A stretch of 64,000 nt of DNA from JADJWR01 sp963847675 (GCA_963847675.1 CAWKAP010000005.1:404030-468029), one strand, 5' to 3'. Positions 36,012 through 47,489 are shown, numbered from the stretch's first letter. Notes: generated by a model not told the origin, from the letters alone. Numbers and translations: made by a program.

Positions 36012-36803
36012 ACCAGGCGATCGCTTCGCCGGCCAACCCGGCGTTCAAGTCCTGGCTACGGCTGGCGACCCATCCGCGCGAAGCGCGCGCGCAGCACCGT
36101 GCGCTCGCCGAAGGACTGCACCTGGCGCAGGCGGCGCTGGATGCGGGGATCGCGGTGGAGGCGGTGCTCCTGCGGCAGCAGACCCGCGGCGCCGAAGTCG
36201 AGCGGCTCGCCGCGGCGGCGGCCGCGGCGGGCGCGCGGCGGTTCGAGCTTGCCGCCGCCCTGTACGACCGGATCTCGCCGGTCGAGCACGGCGTGGGGAT
36301 GATGTTCGTCGTGAGCGTGCCGCGGCACGCGCTGCCGCAACGCGCGCGACGCGACATGCTGTACCTCGACGGCGTGCAGGATCCGGGCAACGTCGGTGCG
36401 CTGCTTCGCACCGCAGCGGCCGCCGGGATCGGTGACGTGCTGGCCAGCCCGGCCACTGCCGCGCTGTGGGCGCCGAAGACGCTGCGCGCGGGGCAGGGCG
36501 CGCACTTCCGCCTTCAACTTCACGAGCACGTTGCCGCCGGTTCACTGAAGGAGGTGCTGCAGGGAAGCTGGATCGGCGCGGATGCGCGCCTGGGCGAGCC
36601 GCTCTGGGCCACGCCGCTGCCCGCGGGCCCCATGGGCTGGGTTTTCGGGGGCGAAGGCGCCGGGCTGACCGAGCCCTGCGCGTGCCGTGTGCCACCGCAT
36701 GGTTTCGATTCCGATCGATGCCGCGGTCGAGTCGCTGAACGTCGGCGCGGCCGCCGCCGTCTGCCTGTTCGAGCGCCGGCGGCGGCTTTCCACATCCCCA
36801 TGA
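36008..36803 (+). CDS. TrmH/SpoU-family RNA 2'-O-methyltransferase, one frameshift near the 3' end
   Basis: SPOUT enzymes methylate ribose in rRNA or tRNA. The product has a substrate-binding N-domain (AEGLHLAQAALD), motif 1 LDGVQDPGNVGALLRTAAAAG, and motif 2 GWVFGGEGAGLTEP. After that the frame breaks. In the next frame the missing motif 3 appears as HRMVSIPI followed by VESLNVGAAAAV, and the gene stops at 36803. Removing one T near 36677 restores a clean 264-residue protein (span 3n+1). Position after rnhB is conserved in Burkholderiales; the exact target RNA is unknown. Confidence 0.82.
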
Positions 36804-36879
36804 TGCGTTAGCGGCGCTCCTATTGGCACCGCGGCCGGCTTCCGCAAGAATTAGCTGCTCGGTTCCTGGGAGAAGGGCG

Positions 36880-38142
36880 ATGTGGGGCGAAACGCTGCTG
36901 AAGCGGGCCACGGACAAGGTCGTCGGCAAGATGGCCGGCACGCAGCTGGCGAAGCTGGCCGATGAGGTGCGCGCGCGCGGCGGCCTGCCGCTTCGCGTCG
37001 TGCTGCCCGACGGCAGCTGCACGGATTTCGCCGAAGCACCGCAACTCACCCTGACCGTGCGCGATCCGGCCGTGCTGACGAATTTCGCGCAGCCGACCCT
37101 CGGTGGCTTCGGCGAGGCCTATGTCGAGGGAAGGATCGACCTCGACGGCGACATTGCGCAGGCGATCAGTATCGCCTCGGGGCTGGTCGACGTCGCCGGC
37201 GTGCCGGTTGCCGAGCGGCCGGAGGCGGTGCCGGCAGAACATGCGCCCCAGTCGGACCGCGCCGACATCAGCCACCACTACGACGTCGGCAACGGCTTCT
37301 ATCGCCTCTGGCTCGACGAGCGCATGGTCTATTCGTGTGCCTATTTCGAGACCGGGTCCGAAGACATCGACAGCGCGCAGCGGGCCAAGCTCGACCATGT
37401 CTGCCGCAAGCTGCGGCTTGCCGCCGGCGAACGCTTTCTCGACATCGGTTGCGGCTGGGGTGCGCTGGTCCTGCACGCCGCGCAGCATTACGGCGTGTCG
37501 GCCGTCGGCATCACGCTGTCCGAGCAGCAGGCGCTGCTGGCACGGCAGCGCATCGCCGCGGCGGGACTGCAGGACAAGGTCGAGGTGCTGCTGCTCGACT
37601 ACCGAGACCTGCCGCAGCGCTTCGGCGAGGGAAACTTCGACAAGGTTGCCAGCATCGGGATGTTCGAGCACGTCGGACTGCGCAATCTGCCCGTGTACTT
37701 CGGCACGGTGGCGCGCATGCTGCGCGACCGCGGCCTGATGCTCAACCATGGCATCACCAGCGCCGATGCAGCCAGTCGGCCGATCGGTTCCGGCGCCGGC
37801 GATTTCATCGGCAGGTACGTCTTTCCCAACGGGGAACTGCCGCACCTGAGCCTCGCGGTGCGCGAGATGTCGGCGGCGGGATTCGAGGTCTTCGATGTCG
37901 AGAGCCTGCGGCCGCACTACGCGCTGACGCTGGCGCACTGGTCGCGACGCCTCGAGCAGCGGCTGCAGGAGGCCGCGCGGCAGGTCTCGGATCGGACGCT
38001 GCGCGTCTGGCGCCTTTATCTGGCGGGCTGCAGCCACGGCTTCGCCCAGGGGTGGATGAACCTCCACCAGGTCCTCGGCAGCCGCCAGGTCGCACCGGGA
38101 TCGACCGAACTGCCGTTGACGCGGGCGTGGCTGTACCGCTGA
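36880..38142 (+). CDS. cfa: Cyclopropane-fatty-acid-phospholipid synthase family protein
   Basis: Cfa transfers a methylene from SAM to unsaturated membrane acyl chains. The 420-residue protein has a small N-terminal domain, DISHHYDVGNGFYRLWLD, the SAM motif FLDIGCGWGALVLHAA, ASIGMFEHVGLRNLPVYF and the C-terminal SHGFAQGWMNLHQVL. The ATG at 36880 follows a GGGAGAAGGG ribosome site. It is the last gene of the plus-strand run and is followed by about 420 bases without a clear gene. Confidence 0.9.
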   Translation: MWGETLLKRATDKVVGKMAGTQLAKLADEVRARGGLPLRVVLPDGSCTDFAEAPQLTLTVRDPAVLTNFAQPTLGGFGEAYVEGRIDLDGDIAQAISIASGLVDVAGVPVAERPEAVPAEHAPQSDRADISHHYDVGNGFYRLWLDERMVYSCAYFETGSEDIDSAQRAKLDHVCRKLRLAAGERFLDIGCGWGALVLHAAQHYGVSAVGITLSEQQALLARQRIAAAGLQDKVEVLLLDYRDLPQRFGEGNFDKVASIGMFEHVGLRNLPVYFGTVARMLRDRGLMLNHGITSADAASRPIGSGAGDFIGRYVFPNGELPHLSLAVREMSAAGFEVFDVESLRPHYALTLAHWSRRLEQRLQEAARQVSDRTLRVWRLYLAGCSHGFAQGWMNLHQVLGSRQVAPGSTELPLTRAWLYR

Positions 38143-38561
38143 CGGGCGCAGCCGGCGACGCGGACCAAGGCAGGTCGTCTGTCCCCGGAGCAGGTGCTCT
38201 GATCCGCGCCTGAACCGGCAAGCTGGTTCCTGGATCAACCCCTCGCGCGCGCTTCGCCTGAAGCCGCGCTTCGTGGCTCTGCATGCGCCGCAGTGCGACG
38301 CCGAGCGAGGGCGGACGTTCGACTCCTTGTGAAACTTCGGGCGGCCGCCGTGCACGACGCTCCCCGCCCACCGGCCGCCGGGATCCCGCGTCAGTCGAGC
38401 AAATGCTCCTTGTCGCGCCGTATCTCGACAACGGACAGGCCACGCGAAAGTGATAGCTTTGGCGAGGCGATCTGTCGGCGACCGTGCGCCGGGCCGGAGT
38501 TCGACGGAATCGCAGCGCGAGGGTTAGCGAGCGCCGGGTTGACGATGGGAATCAGCAGTTG
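38143..38561 (+). other. Intergenic region without a recognised feature
   Basis: No open frame here looks like a real gene on either strand, and no clear terminator, promoter or repeat was seen. An in-frame extension of the downstream hydrolase reaches 38484 but lacks a ribosome site and family support. Confidence 0.6.
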
Positions 38562-39491
38562 ATGACAGCGATGGTCACCCTGCGTCGAGCAGGGCTGCAG
38601 CGGCGTGCGGGCAGGCTCGGCGCACTGGCGCTCGTGATGCTGCTGACTGCATCGCTGCACGGCTGCGCCTGGCTCGAAGCGAAGCAGCGCGTGCTCGCGC
38701 TGCGTCCGACCGCGGGCCGGCCCGCCGACTTCGCCGGCCTCGGTCCGAACGACGTGCGCTTTTCGATGCCTGTTGCGTCGAACCCGGGGCGCGACACCCA
38801 GGTGGCACTGTGGTGGCTGCCGCATCGCGACCCCTCGGCCCCGACCCTTCTTTACCTGCACGGCACTTTCCGCAACCTCTACAAGAACCTGCCGAAGATC
38901 GAGGCGCTGCGCGACGCCGGCTTTTCGATCGTCGCGGTCGACTACCGCGGCTGGGGCGACAGCTCCCGGATCGTTCCGTCCGAGGCGACGATTGCCGCCG
39001 ACGCCCGGGTCGCCTGGACCGTCGTGGTGCGCCTGCAGCCCGAACCGGGCAAGCGCGTGATCTACGGCCATTCGCTCGGCGGGGCGGTGGCGGTCGATCT
39101 CGCAAGCCGGCTGCATTACGGTGTCGACTACGCCGCGCTCGTGCTTGAATCGACGTTCACGAGCCTGCCGGATGTCGCGGCGGCGGCCGGTTTCTGGGGT
39201 CGCATCGGTGCTGCGTTGACCACAATGGAGTTCGACGCGCAGGCCAGGATCGCCAGCGTCGACGCCCCGTTGCTGATGATGCACGGCACCGCCGACAGGA
39301 CCGTGCCGATCGAACTCGGCCGACGCCTGCGCGATGCCGCCCCGCCCGGGGTGCGCTGGATCGAGGTGTCCGGCGGCAGCCACAGCAGGCTGCATAGCGA
39401 GGACCCGGACCTCTATCGGCGGGCGATTCCGGACCTGCTGAAGCAGCCCGTCGCGAGTCCTCCGGCGACTGCGCCCGCCGCAAACCAATGA
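38562..39491 (+). CDS. Alpha/beta hydrolase, predicted lipoprotein
   Basis: The 309-residue product begins with a basic segment, a hydrophobic helix (LGALALVMLLTASLHGC) and a lipobox ending LHGC, so it is predicted to be a lipoprotein. The hydrolase fold is clear: LLYLHGTFRN for the oxyanion loop, VDYRGWGDSS, nucleophile elbow YGHSLGGAVAV with Ser, MMHGTADRTVPIELG with the acid, and GSHSRLH with the catalytic His. It resembles the ABHD12/13 or Bem46-like group of membrane-associated serine hydrolases. The substrate is not known. It stands alone between cfa and the convergent pagP-like gene. Confidence 0.8.
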   Translation: MTAMVTLRRAGLQRRAGRLGALALVMLLTASLHGCAWLEAKQRVLALRPTAGRPADFAGLGPNDVRFSMPVASNPGRDTQVALWWLPHRDPSAPTLLYLHGTFRNLYKNLPKIEALRDAGFSIVAVDYRGWGDSSRIVPSEATIAADARVAWTVVVRLQPEPGKRVIYGHSLGGAVAVDLASRLHYGVDYAALVLESTFTSLPDVAAAAGFWGRIGAALTTMEFDAQARIASVDAPLLMMHGTADRTVPIELGRRLRDAAPPGVRWIEVSGGSHSRLHSEDPDLYRRAIPDLLKQPVASPPATAPAANQ

Positions 39492-39617
39492 CCGCTTGGG
39501 TCTGGCTCCGCAGCGGACAACCGGCGGGCCGGCGACCAGGAGGCGGCAAATCGAGGCCTTCCCCGTTCGCGGCGCGGAGCAGGCGTTCGACACCGTTGTC
39601 GCACAGTTGCCCGTGCG

Positions 39618-40880
39618 TCAGAACGCGTAGCCGAGTCCCAGGCTGAACGACACGGCCGACGGCTTGACCGTCCCGAGCGTGGTCTCGCCTTCGGTGAGTT
39701 GGTGGCGCGCGAAATTGACGTTGAGGCTGGCGTTGAAGATCAGCGCCTCGGTCAGCGGGTAGGTGGCGCCGGCCTGCAGCACGGGGCTGATGCTGCTGCT
39801 CGACAGCGAGTAGCCGGGCAGGTCCTGCCGGGCGGCCCGGTTGTAGGCGATGCCGGCGCCGGCATACATCCTCAGCCCCAGGTAGGAAGGCAGGTGGTAC
39901 TGCGCAGCGACGGTGATCGGCACGTGGTCGAATGTCCCGAGGCGCGCGCCATTCAGGTCCAGCGAATGATTGGATCGCGACACCGAAACATCGAAAGCGG
40001 CCCTTTCACTGACGAAGTGCCGGTAGCCGACCAGCGGCGCCCACGCGTTTCCGGACGCCGCGCTGTCGATACCGTACGCGTCGGTATTGACCCGCGCCGC
40101 GGCGCCGTAGACCAGGTTGGCGTACGGGCGCCCGTTGCGCGCCCCGGGAATCGGCGCTACGCCCCCGGTGCCGCCACCGGACGCCGGCGCTCCGTCGAGC
40201 GAGATCCGGGCGAAGAAGAACAAGACTTCGGTCGTAGGAATCCATGTGCCGTACAGCATCACGCGGTCGGTGCCGATGCTCGCCAGCGGAAGCGCGGCCG
40301 GGATGGGCAGGTAATTCGCATCCGCCCGCGCCGTCAGGAACACGGTGTAGCCCAGCCCGCCCTTGAGTCCGGCAACCAGCGGCCAGCGCGCGATCCAGGC
40401 ATAGCCGAGCAGCGGTTGCACGTCATAGTGCGAGTCGCTGAACCCGAGCAGATAGACCATGCGCTCGTTGTCCTTGGCATCGATCATCGTTCTCGCGACG
40501 CCGACGCCCAACGGATAGTGATTCTCGTTGAACCGGTTCGGGTACTTGTACGGCGGGTGGAAGGTGTACGCCGGCAACAGCAGATCCGAGTGCCCATTCC
40601 GGAAGAGGCGCTTCGACCCTTCCCACGCGTCGGCGAACCATCCCGTCCAACCCGACGCCCGTTCGCCGCCGGGTATCAACCCCACCGGCGACGATTCGTT
40701 CATAGCGCTGAGCGCGCGCTGCGTGAAGGACGGCTCACCATCCTGCGCCGCTGCCCGTGCTGCTCCCATCAACAACGCAAGCGCCAGCAACGCGGCGCAA
40801 CCTGCGATCGTCGTGCGGTCGCGAGGCACCGCAGGTTCGCGCAGGGCGGGCCTGGGCAGAACAAATCGAGGAATTCTCAT
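39618..40880 (-). CDS. pagP: PagP-like lipid A palmitoyltransferase fused to an OmpW-like barrel
   Basis: PagP moves palmitate from phospholipid to lipid A in the outer membrane. After a signal peptide (about residues 22-46), residues 95-230 match PagP: LLLPAYTFHPPYKYP, LLGFSDSHYDVQPLLGYAW, and YLPIPAALPLASIG. The three catalytic residues of PagP are present (His108, Asp149, Ser150). A glycine- and proline-rich linker (about 231-250) leads into a second region to residue 420 that resembles OmpW: GTFDHVPITVAAQYHL and LRMYAGAGIAYN, with a final strand ending in Phe. Usual PagP is about 190 residues. The frame is continuous and GC-matched, so I see no sign of an error-made fusion. Confidence 0.78.
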   Translation of the reverse strand: MRIPRFVLPRPALREPAVPRDRTTIAGCAALLALALLMGAARAAAQDGEPSFTQRALSAMNESSPVGLIPGGERASGWTGWFADAWEGSKRLFRNGHSDLLLPAYTFHPPYKYPNRFNENHYPLGVGVARTMIDAKDNERMVYLLGFSDSHYDVQPLLGYAWIARWPLVAGLKGGLGYTVFLTARADANYLPIPAALPLASIGTDRVMLYGTWIPTTEVLFFFARISLDGAPASGGGTGGVAPIPGARNGRPYANLVYGAAARVNTDAYGIDSAASGNAWAPLVGYRHFVSERAAFDVSVSRSNHSLDLNGARLGTFDHVPITVAAQYHLPSYLGLRMYAGAGIAYNRAARQDLPGYSLSSSSISPVLQAGATYPLTEALIFNASLNVNFARHQLTEGETTLGTVKPSAVSFSLGLGYAF

Positions 40881-41205
40881 GCGAGCGTACGATCCGCGGC
40901 CGCCGTCACCTTGGGGGTGAACACAAAAAATCAGCGGACCCTCCGGGTCCGCTGATGCGCAAGACAGTCAGTGCCTTTGTACTGGGGGAGGAACTGCAAA
41001 TTCCCTGCCGTCGTCCAGCCAATTGAACTCACGGCGCGATCTTACCCAAAGTGGGCCAGGGCGGACAGGCGAGCGACCGCCGCCGCCCGGGCGCACAATT
41101 TCACCCTGGCGCTTGCCTTGACGAGAGGCGCTCGTCAGGAACGCAGACTTTCATGTCGGCATCCAAAGTGCACTCGCCTTTCGATGGTCCGAGGAGGGAA
41201 TTCGC
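40881..41205 (-). other. Leader or small-RNA region upstream of the pagP-like gene
   Basis: This 325-base gap contains a strong terminator hairpin on the minus strand (40925-40956), only 45 bases before the pagP-like start. A 33-codon GTG frame (41032 to 40931, minus) ends within that hairpin. The arrangement would fit either a free small RNA or an attenuator with a leader peptide. No good promoter was found, so both remain inference. Confidence 0.3.
40925..40956 (-). terminator. Strong Rho-independent terminator reading on the minus strand
   Basis: Positions 40930-40941 and 40945-40956 form a perfect 12-base stem with a three-base loop, followed on the minus strand by six T residues. No annotated minus-strand gene ends just upstream of it; the nearest minus-strand gene to the right ends more than 600 bases away. 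Confidence 0.85.
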
Positions 41206-41520
41206 ATGATCACGGCATTCGTCCAGTTCAAGCTTCCGCAACCGGTCACCCGCGAGAAGGCGCGCGAGACCTTCCTCGGCACGGCCCCAAGGTACCGGGA
41301 AACGCCGGGCCTGCTTCGCAAGTACTACATCCTTGCCGAAGACGGCGGCACCGCCGGCGGCATCTACCTGTGGAAGTCCAGGGAAGACGCAGACCGCCTT
41401 TACACGAAGGAGTGGGAGGACTTCGTGCGCTCGAAGTACGGGGCACCGCCGAGCGTGACGTACTTCGACAGTCCCGTGATCGTCGACAACACCACCAACG
41501 AGATCATTTCCGACTCCTGA
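41206..41520 (+). CDS. YdhR-like putative monooxygenase (dimeric alpha-beta barrel)
   Basis: The 104-residue protein has the YdhR pattern: a first strand (ITAFVQFKL), a helix with LGTAPRYRETPGLLRKYYI, then GGTAGGIYLWKSREDADRLY, the central signature of the group. The family belongs to the dimeric alpha-beta barrel fold shared with small monooxygenases, but no substrate is established. GAGGAGGGAATTCGC precedes the ATG and supports the start. It is a single-gene unit transcribed away from the pagP-like gene. Confidence 0.78.
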   Translation: MITAFVQFKLPQPVTREKARETFLGTAPRYRETPGLLRKYYILAEDGGTAGGIYLWKSREDADRLYTKEWEDFVRSKYGAPPSVTYFDSPVIVDNTTNEIISDS

Positions 41521-41586
41521 GCGCCCTCGCCGCGGCGCATGCGCCCGGCCGACGCGAGCGCCGGCGAAGTGCCGCTCTGATTCCGC

Positions 41587-42717
41587 TCAGCGCGATTCGC
41601 GGCGGCCCGCGATCGCCGCAGCAACGGCGTCCCACGTGGCCTCGAACGCCTCCGGCGTGAAGCCGGCGCCTGAGGGCAGCCAGTCTGCGGTCCGCCCGCC
41701 GGCGAGGGTGTAGTGGCCGACGACGTCGAGGTGATCGGCGCGTGCGACGTGCAGCACGCGCCCATGCAGTTGGCTCAGCGTCGGCACGATGCCGTCGTTG
41801 ACCACCGGCGTGGCTTTGAAGCCGAGCGTGCGGTCGAGCAGGCGCTGCGTCGTGGCACTGGGTTTCGGATACGGGTAGCGGGGATGCGGGCGCGCCGTGA
41901 GTCCGTGCAGCAGCCTGAACAGCGCGCGCAGCGCCACGTACTCAGGATCCAGCAGGTGCGCCGCCCTGAGCGCCTCGCGCGGCTTTGGCACGGCGGCGAC
42001 GATGCAGCCGTAGTCGATGCCCGGTCGATTCGCCACGGCCGCGTCGAACAGTTCGATGCCTTCCGGAGTGAGTTGCAGAACGGCGCCCTGGTCGCGTTCG
42101 ACTTCGCCGAGGTAGCGCCACACCGGGTCGCGGCGCTCGAAGCGGATGCGACGCAGCAGGGCTTCGGCGATGCGATCGAGCGGCCCTTCGCGCCGGCCGA
42201 GCCAGTCGTCCAGCCGCGCAACCATCGCGACCGCCTTCGCGGCGGCGAGGATCGTCCGGCGGCCGTGCCCCGAAGTGGCCAGCGCGCTCGCCACGAGCAG
42301 CAGGGTCTGCCCCTGCACGGTGGCGAAGTGATTGGCCAGCGGCGTGCCGTGATGCGGCGTGGCGACCGAAGTCGCCGTCTTCGTCAGGTGCCCGATACGC
42401 TCCTCTGAGTCACCGCGAGAGATCTTCACCCCCGGCGTGAGCAGCATGCGAACGTCGAGGCCGCCGGTCGAGTGACCGACGAAGTGCAGTTCGCGCGCGG
42501 CGAGACCCCCACGACGAATGACCTGGCGGCGCAACTCGTCAGCGCGCCGGGGGATCGACGCCGTCGGCTGGGTCCTGCAGCGGACGACGCGGGCCTCGAC
42601 GCCGCGCCGGCGCAGGGCGCGGCCCAGCGCCTGCTCGACGCGCTCGAAATAGCTCACCGCGCCGACCGAGGTGAAGCCGAAGAAACCGGGCACCAGGAAC
42701 ACGAGCCGCGTCGACAT
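41587..42717 (-). CDS. Alpha/beta hydrolase, lipase/esterase-like
   Basis: This 376-residue protein opens RLVFLVPGFFGF, the oxyanion region of triacylglycerol lipases and PGAP1-like hydrolases. The nucleophile elbow is FVGHSTGGLDVRM. VATPHHGTPLANHF, typical for lipases, follows. A late aspartate and histidine (NDGIVPTLSQ and ADHLDVVGHY) complete the probable triad. No signal peptide is visible, so it is likely cytoplasmic. It lies 64 bases downstream of ppsR on the same strand; no functional link is evident. Confidence 0.78.
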   Translation of the reverse strand: MSTRLVFLVPGFFGFTSVGAVSYFERVEQALGRALRRRGVEARVVRCRTQPTASIPRRADELRRQVIRRGGLAARELHFVGHSTGGLDVRMLLTPGVKISRGDSEERIGHLTKTATSVATPHHGTPLANHFATVQGQTLLLVASALATSGHGRRTILAAAKAVAMVARLDDWLGRREGPLDRIAEALLRRIRFERRDPVWRYLGEVERDQGAVLQLTPEGIELFDAAVANRPGIDYGCIVAAVPKPREALRAAHLLDPEYVALRALFRLLHGLTARPHPRYPYPKPSATTQRLLDRTLGFKATPVVNDGIVPTLSQLHGRVLHVARADHLDVVGHYTLAGGRTADWLPSGAGFTPEAFEATWDAVAAAIAGRRESR

Positions 42718-42780
42718 GGCGGCATTGTGCCCGCGCCCGTGCCTCCGCTCGCCGACCCTGGCCGTGCCCCGGCCGACGCG

Positions 42781-43623
42781 CTATTCGCGCGCCTGATGGA
42801 GCCTGTGCTCGTTCATGATCGTCGCCGCAATCTCCTCGATCGACTTGGTCGTCGACGACAGCCAGTGGATGCCTTCGCGGCGCATCATCCGCTCGGCGGC
42901 GGCCACTTCCTGGCGGCAGTTCTCCAGCGACGCATAGCGGCTGTTCGGGCGCCGCTCGTGGCGCACCTCGGTGAGCCGCTCCGGCGAGATCGACAGGCCG
43001 AACAGCTTGCGCCGGTGTTGCGGCAGGGCGGACGGCAGTTCGTCTCGTTCGAAATCCTCGGGAATCAGCGGGTAATTGGCGGCCTTCACGCCGTACTGCA
43101 TGGCGAGATACAGGCTGGTCGGCGTCTTGCCGCTGCGCGAGACGCCCACCAGGATCACGTCGGCCGTCGCCAGCCCGGCCGACGACTGGCCGTCGTCGTG
43201 CGCCAGCGCGAAGTTGATCGCCTCGATGCGGCGGTGATAGGTGCCGGTGTCGCTCATCGTGTGCGAGCGGCCGATCGTGTGCGTGGAGGCCAGCCCCAGC
43301 TCCTGCTCGAGCGGGACGACGAACGAGTCGAGCAGGTCGAGCACCATCGCGCGGGAACGGCGCAGTTCGGCGTTGGCCAGCGGATCGACCAGCGTCGAGA
43401 AGATGATCGGTCGCCGGCCGTCGAGAACCGCCGACTCGTTGATGCGCCCGACCAGGTCGCGCGCCTTGGCCACCGAATCGATGAACGGCGCGCGCACGCG
43501 ACGGTAGCGCAGCGACTCGAACTGGGTCAGCACGCTGTGGCCGAGCGTCTCCGCCGTGATGCCCGTGCCGTCGGATACGAAGAAGACCGTGCGTATCGCA
43601 CCGTCGGTTGTGGAATCGCTCAT
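42781..43623 (-). CDS. ppsR: PEP synthase regulatory protein (bifunctional kinase/pyrophosphorylase)
   Basis: PpsR (DUF299) inactivates and reactivates PEP synthase by ADP-dependent phosphorylation of a threonine and Pi-dependent removal. I chose the ATG at 43623 (280 residues, MSDSTTDGAIRTVFFVSDGT). The P-loop GVSRSGKTPTSLYLA (about residue 159) and RLTEVRHERRPNSRYAS are conserved. It is divergent from its target ppsA with about 95 bases between, so both can be set by one regulatory region. Confidence 0.95.
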   Translation of the reverse strand: MSDSTTDGAIRTVFFVSDGTGITAETLGHSVLTQFESLRYRRVRAPFIDSVAKARDLVGRINESAVLDGRRPIIFSTLVDPLANAELRRSRAMVLDLLDSFVVPLEQELGLASTHTIGRSHTMSDTGTYHRRIEAINFALAHDDGQSSAGLATADVILVGVSRSGKTPTSLYLAMQYGVKAANYPLIPEDFERDELPSALPQHRRKLFGLSISPERLTEVRHERRPNSRYASLENCRQEVAAAERMMRREGIHWLSSTTKSIEEIAATIMNEHRLHQARE

Positions 43624-43659
43624 CGGCATCGGCGCAAGGGCAGGCGGGGAACCGGTCGC

Positions 43660-43665
43660 TAGAAT
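43660..43665 (+). promoter_or_regulatory. Candidate -10 box of ppsA
   Basis: TAGAAT differs from consensus by one base and lies 53 bases before ppsA. The expected -35 position is GC-rich without a match, so support is weak. Confidence 0.25.
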
Positions 43666-43717
43666 CGAGGCGATTCTTGCATAGGAGGCGGACTGATCCG
43701 CCGCACACGGAGGTCCG

Positions 43718-46087
<2,370 letters not shown>

Positions 46088-46106
46088 CCCCCCGGCGGGA
46101 GAACCC

Positions 46107-46529
46107 ATGAGCGGCTGGATCTGGTGGATGGTGCTGGCCTTCGGCCTGCTGATCCTTGAACTGCTGACCGGTACGTTCTACCTGATGGTGATCGCGGTGG
46201 CGCTGGCGGCCGGCGGCGTGGCCCATCTGGCCGGCGCGCCGTTCACGGTGCAGCTGGTGGTCACGGCGGTGATCGGCTTCGGCGGCGCGCTGTGGCTGCG
46301 CCGCTCGCGCTTCGGCCGCCTGAAGACAGAGGGCGATACGCTGCAGAACCTCGACGTCGGCCAAATCGTGCGCATCGACAGCTGGAGCGCCGGAAACACC
46401 GCGCGCGCCAGCTACCGCGGCGCGCAGTGGGACGTGCTGCTCGCACCCGGCGAGACGGCCGCGCCGGGAGAGTTCGTGATCCAGTCCGTGCAGGGAAGCC
46501 GGCTGGTGGTGACGCGCAAGCCTAACTGA
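46107..46529 (+). CDS. NfeD-family membrane protein
   Basis: The 140-residue protein has about three membrane helices at the N-terminus (WIWWMVLAFGLLILELL onward) and an OB-fold C-terminal domain (VGQIVRIDSWSAGN through GSRLVVTRKPN). It is the short, protease-less form that partners SPFH proteins. The next gene is such an SPFH protein at 12 bases, which supports joint action in membrane quality control. Confidence 0.85.
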   Translation: MSGWIWWMVLAFGLLILELLTGTFYLMVIAVALAAGGVAHLAGAPFTVQLVVTAVIGFGGALWLRRSRFGRLKTEGDTLQNLDVGQIVRIDSWSAGNTARASYRGAQWDVLLAPGETAAPGEFVIQSVQGSRLVVTRKPN

Positions 46530-46541
46530 GAGGACAGGAAG

Positions 46542-47474
46542 ATGCTCGAAGGCACCGCGATCGTGATGCTGGTCGTCCTGGCCGTTGTCATCACCTTTAT
46601 CGTCAAGTCGGTCACCATCGTGCCGCAGCAGCATGCCTGGGTGGTCGAGCGGCTCGGCAAGTTCCACGCGACGCTCGGCCCGGGGCTGAAGATCGTGATC
46701 CCGTTCATCGACCGGATCGCCTACAAGCACAGCCTCAAGGAGATCCCGCTCGACACGCCGAGCCAGGTCTGCATCACCAAGGACAACACGCAGCTTTCGG
46801 TCGACGGGGTGCTGTACTTCCAGGTCACCGATCCGCAGCGTGCCAGCTACGGCTCGAGCAACTACATCGTCGCCATCACCCAGCTCGCGCAGACGACGCT
46901 GCGCTCGGTGATCGGCCGGCTCGAACTGGACAAGACCTTCGAAGAGCGCGAGTTCATCAACCACAGCGTGGTCTCCTCGATCGACGAGGCGGCGATGAAC
47001 TGGGGCGTGAAGGTGCTGCGCTACGAGATCAAGGACCTCACGCCGCCGCAGGTGATCCTGCACGCGATGCAGCAGCAGATCACCGCCGAGCGCGAGAAGC
47101 GGGCGCTGATCGCCTCGAGCGAGGGCCGCAAGCAGGAGCAGATCAACATCGCCACCGGCGAGCGCGAAGGCTCGATCGCCCGCTCCGAGGGCGAGAAGCA
47201 GGCGCAGATCAACATTGCCCAGGGCGAGGCCGGCGCGGTGCTGGCCATCGCCGAGGCCACCGCCGAGGCGATCCGCAAGGTCGCGCAGGCGATCCAGTCG
47301 CCGGGCGGCATGGAGGCGGTGAACCTGAAGGTGGCGGAAAAGTACGTCGAAGCCTTCGCCGGTCTGGCCAAGACCAACAACTCGCTGATCCTTCCCGCCA
47401 ACCTGGCCGACGTCGGCTCGCTGATCGCCACCGCGATGACGGTGGTGAAGAGCCAGCAGGCGGCGAAAGCCTAG
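46542..47474 (+). CDS. SPFH/band 7 protein, QmcA/stomatin-like
   Basis: The 310-residue protein has one N-terminal membrane helix, a band 7 domain (VVERLGKFHATLGPGLKIVI; DGVLYFQVTDPQRASYG), then a long helical part with an EREK/SEGRKQEQINIA and SEGEKQAQINIA repeat that forms coiled coil. These proteins oligomerise into membrane cages and affect protease action and lipid domains. Pairing with the NfeD gene upstream is typical. A 35-codon membrane-peptide frame follows closely. Confidence 0.9.
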   Translation: MLEGTAIVMLVVLAVVITFIVKSVTIVPQQHAWVVERLGKFHATLGPGLKIVIPFIDRIAYKHSLKEIPLDTPSQVCITKDNTQLSVDGVLYFQVTDPQRASYGSSNYIVAITQLAQTTLRSVIGRLELDKTFEEREFINHSVVSSIDEAAMNWGVKVLRYEIKDLTPPQVILHAMQQQITAEREKRALIASSEGRKQEQINIATGEREGSIARSEGEKQAQINIAQGEAGAVLAIAEATAEAIRKVAQAIQSPGGMEAVNLKVAEKYVEAFAGLAKTNNSLILPANLADVGSLIATAMTVVKSQQAAKA

Positions 47475-47489
47475 CGCGGCGCTGCAGCG

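Noticed and set aside
41010..41068. A second short frame (ending FAVPPPVQRH) on the minus strand upstream of pagP
   Set aside because: No start codon with a ribosome site, and it overlaps the alternative GTG frame; neither can be preferred as coding.
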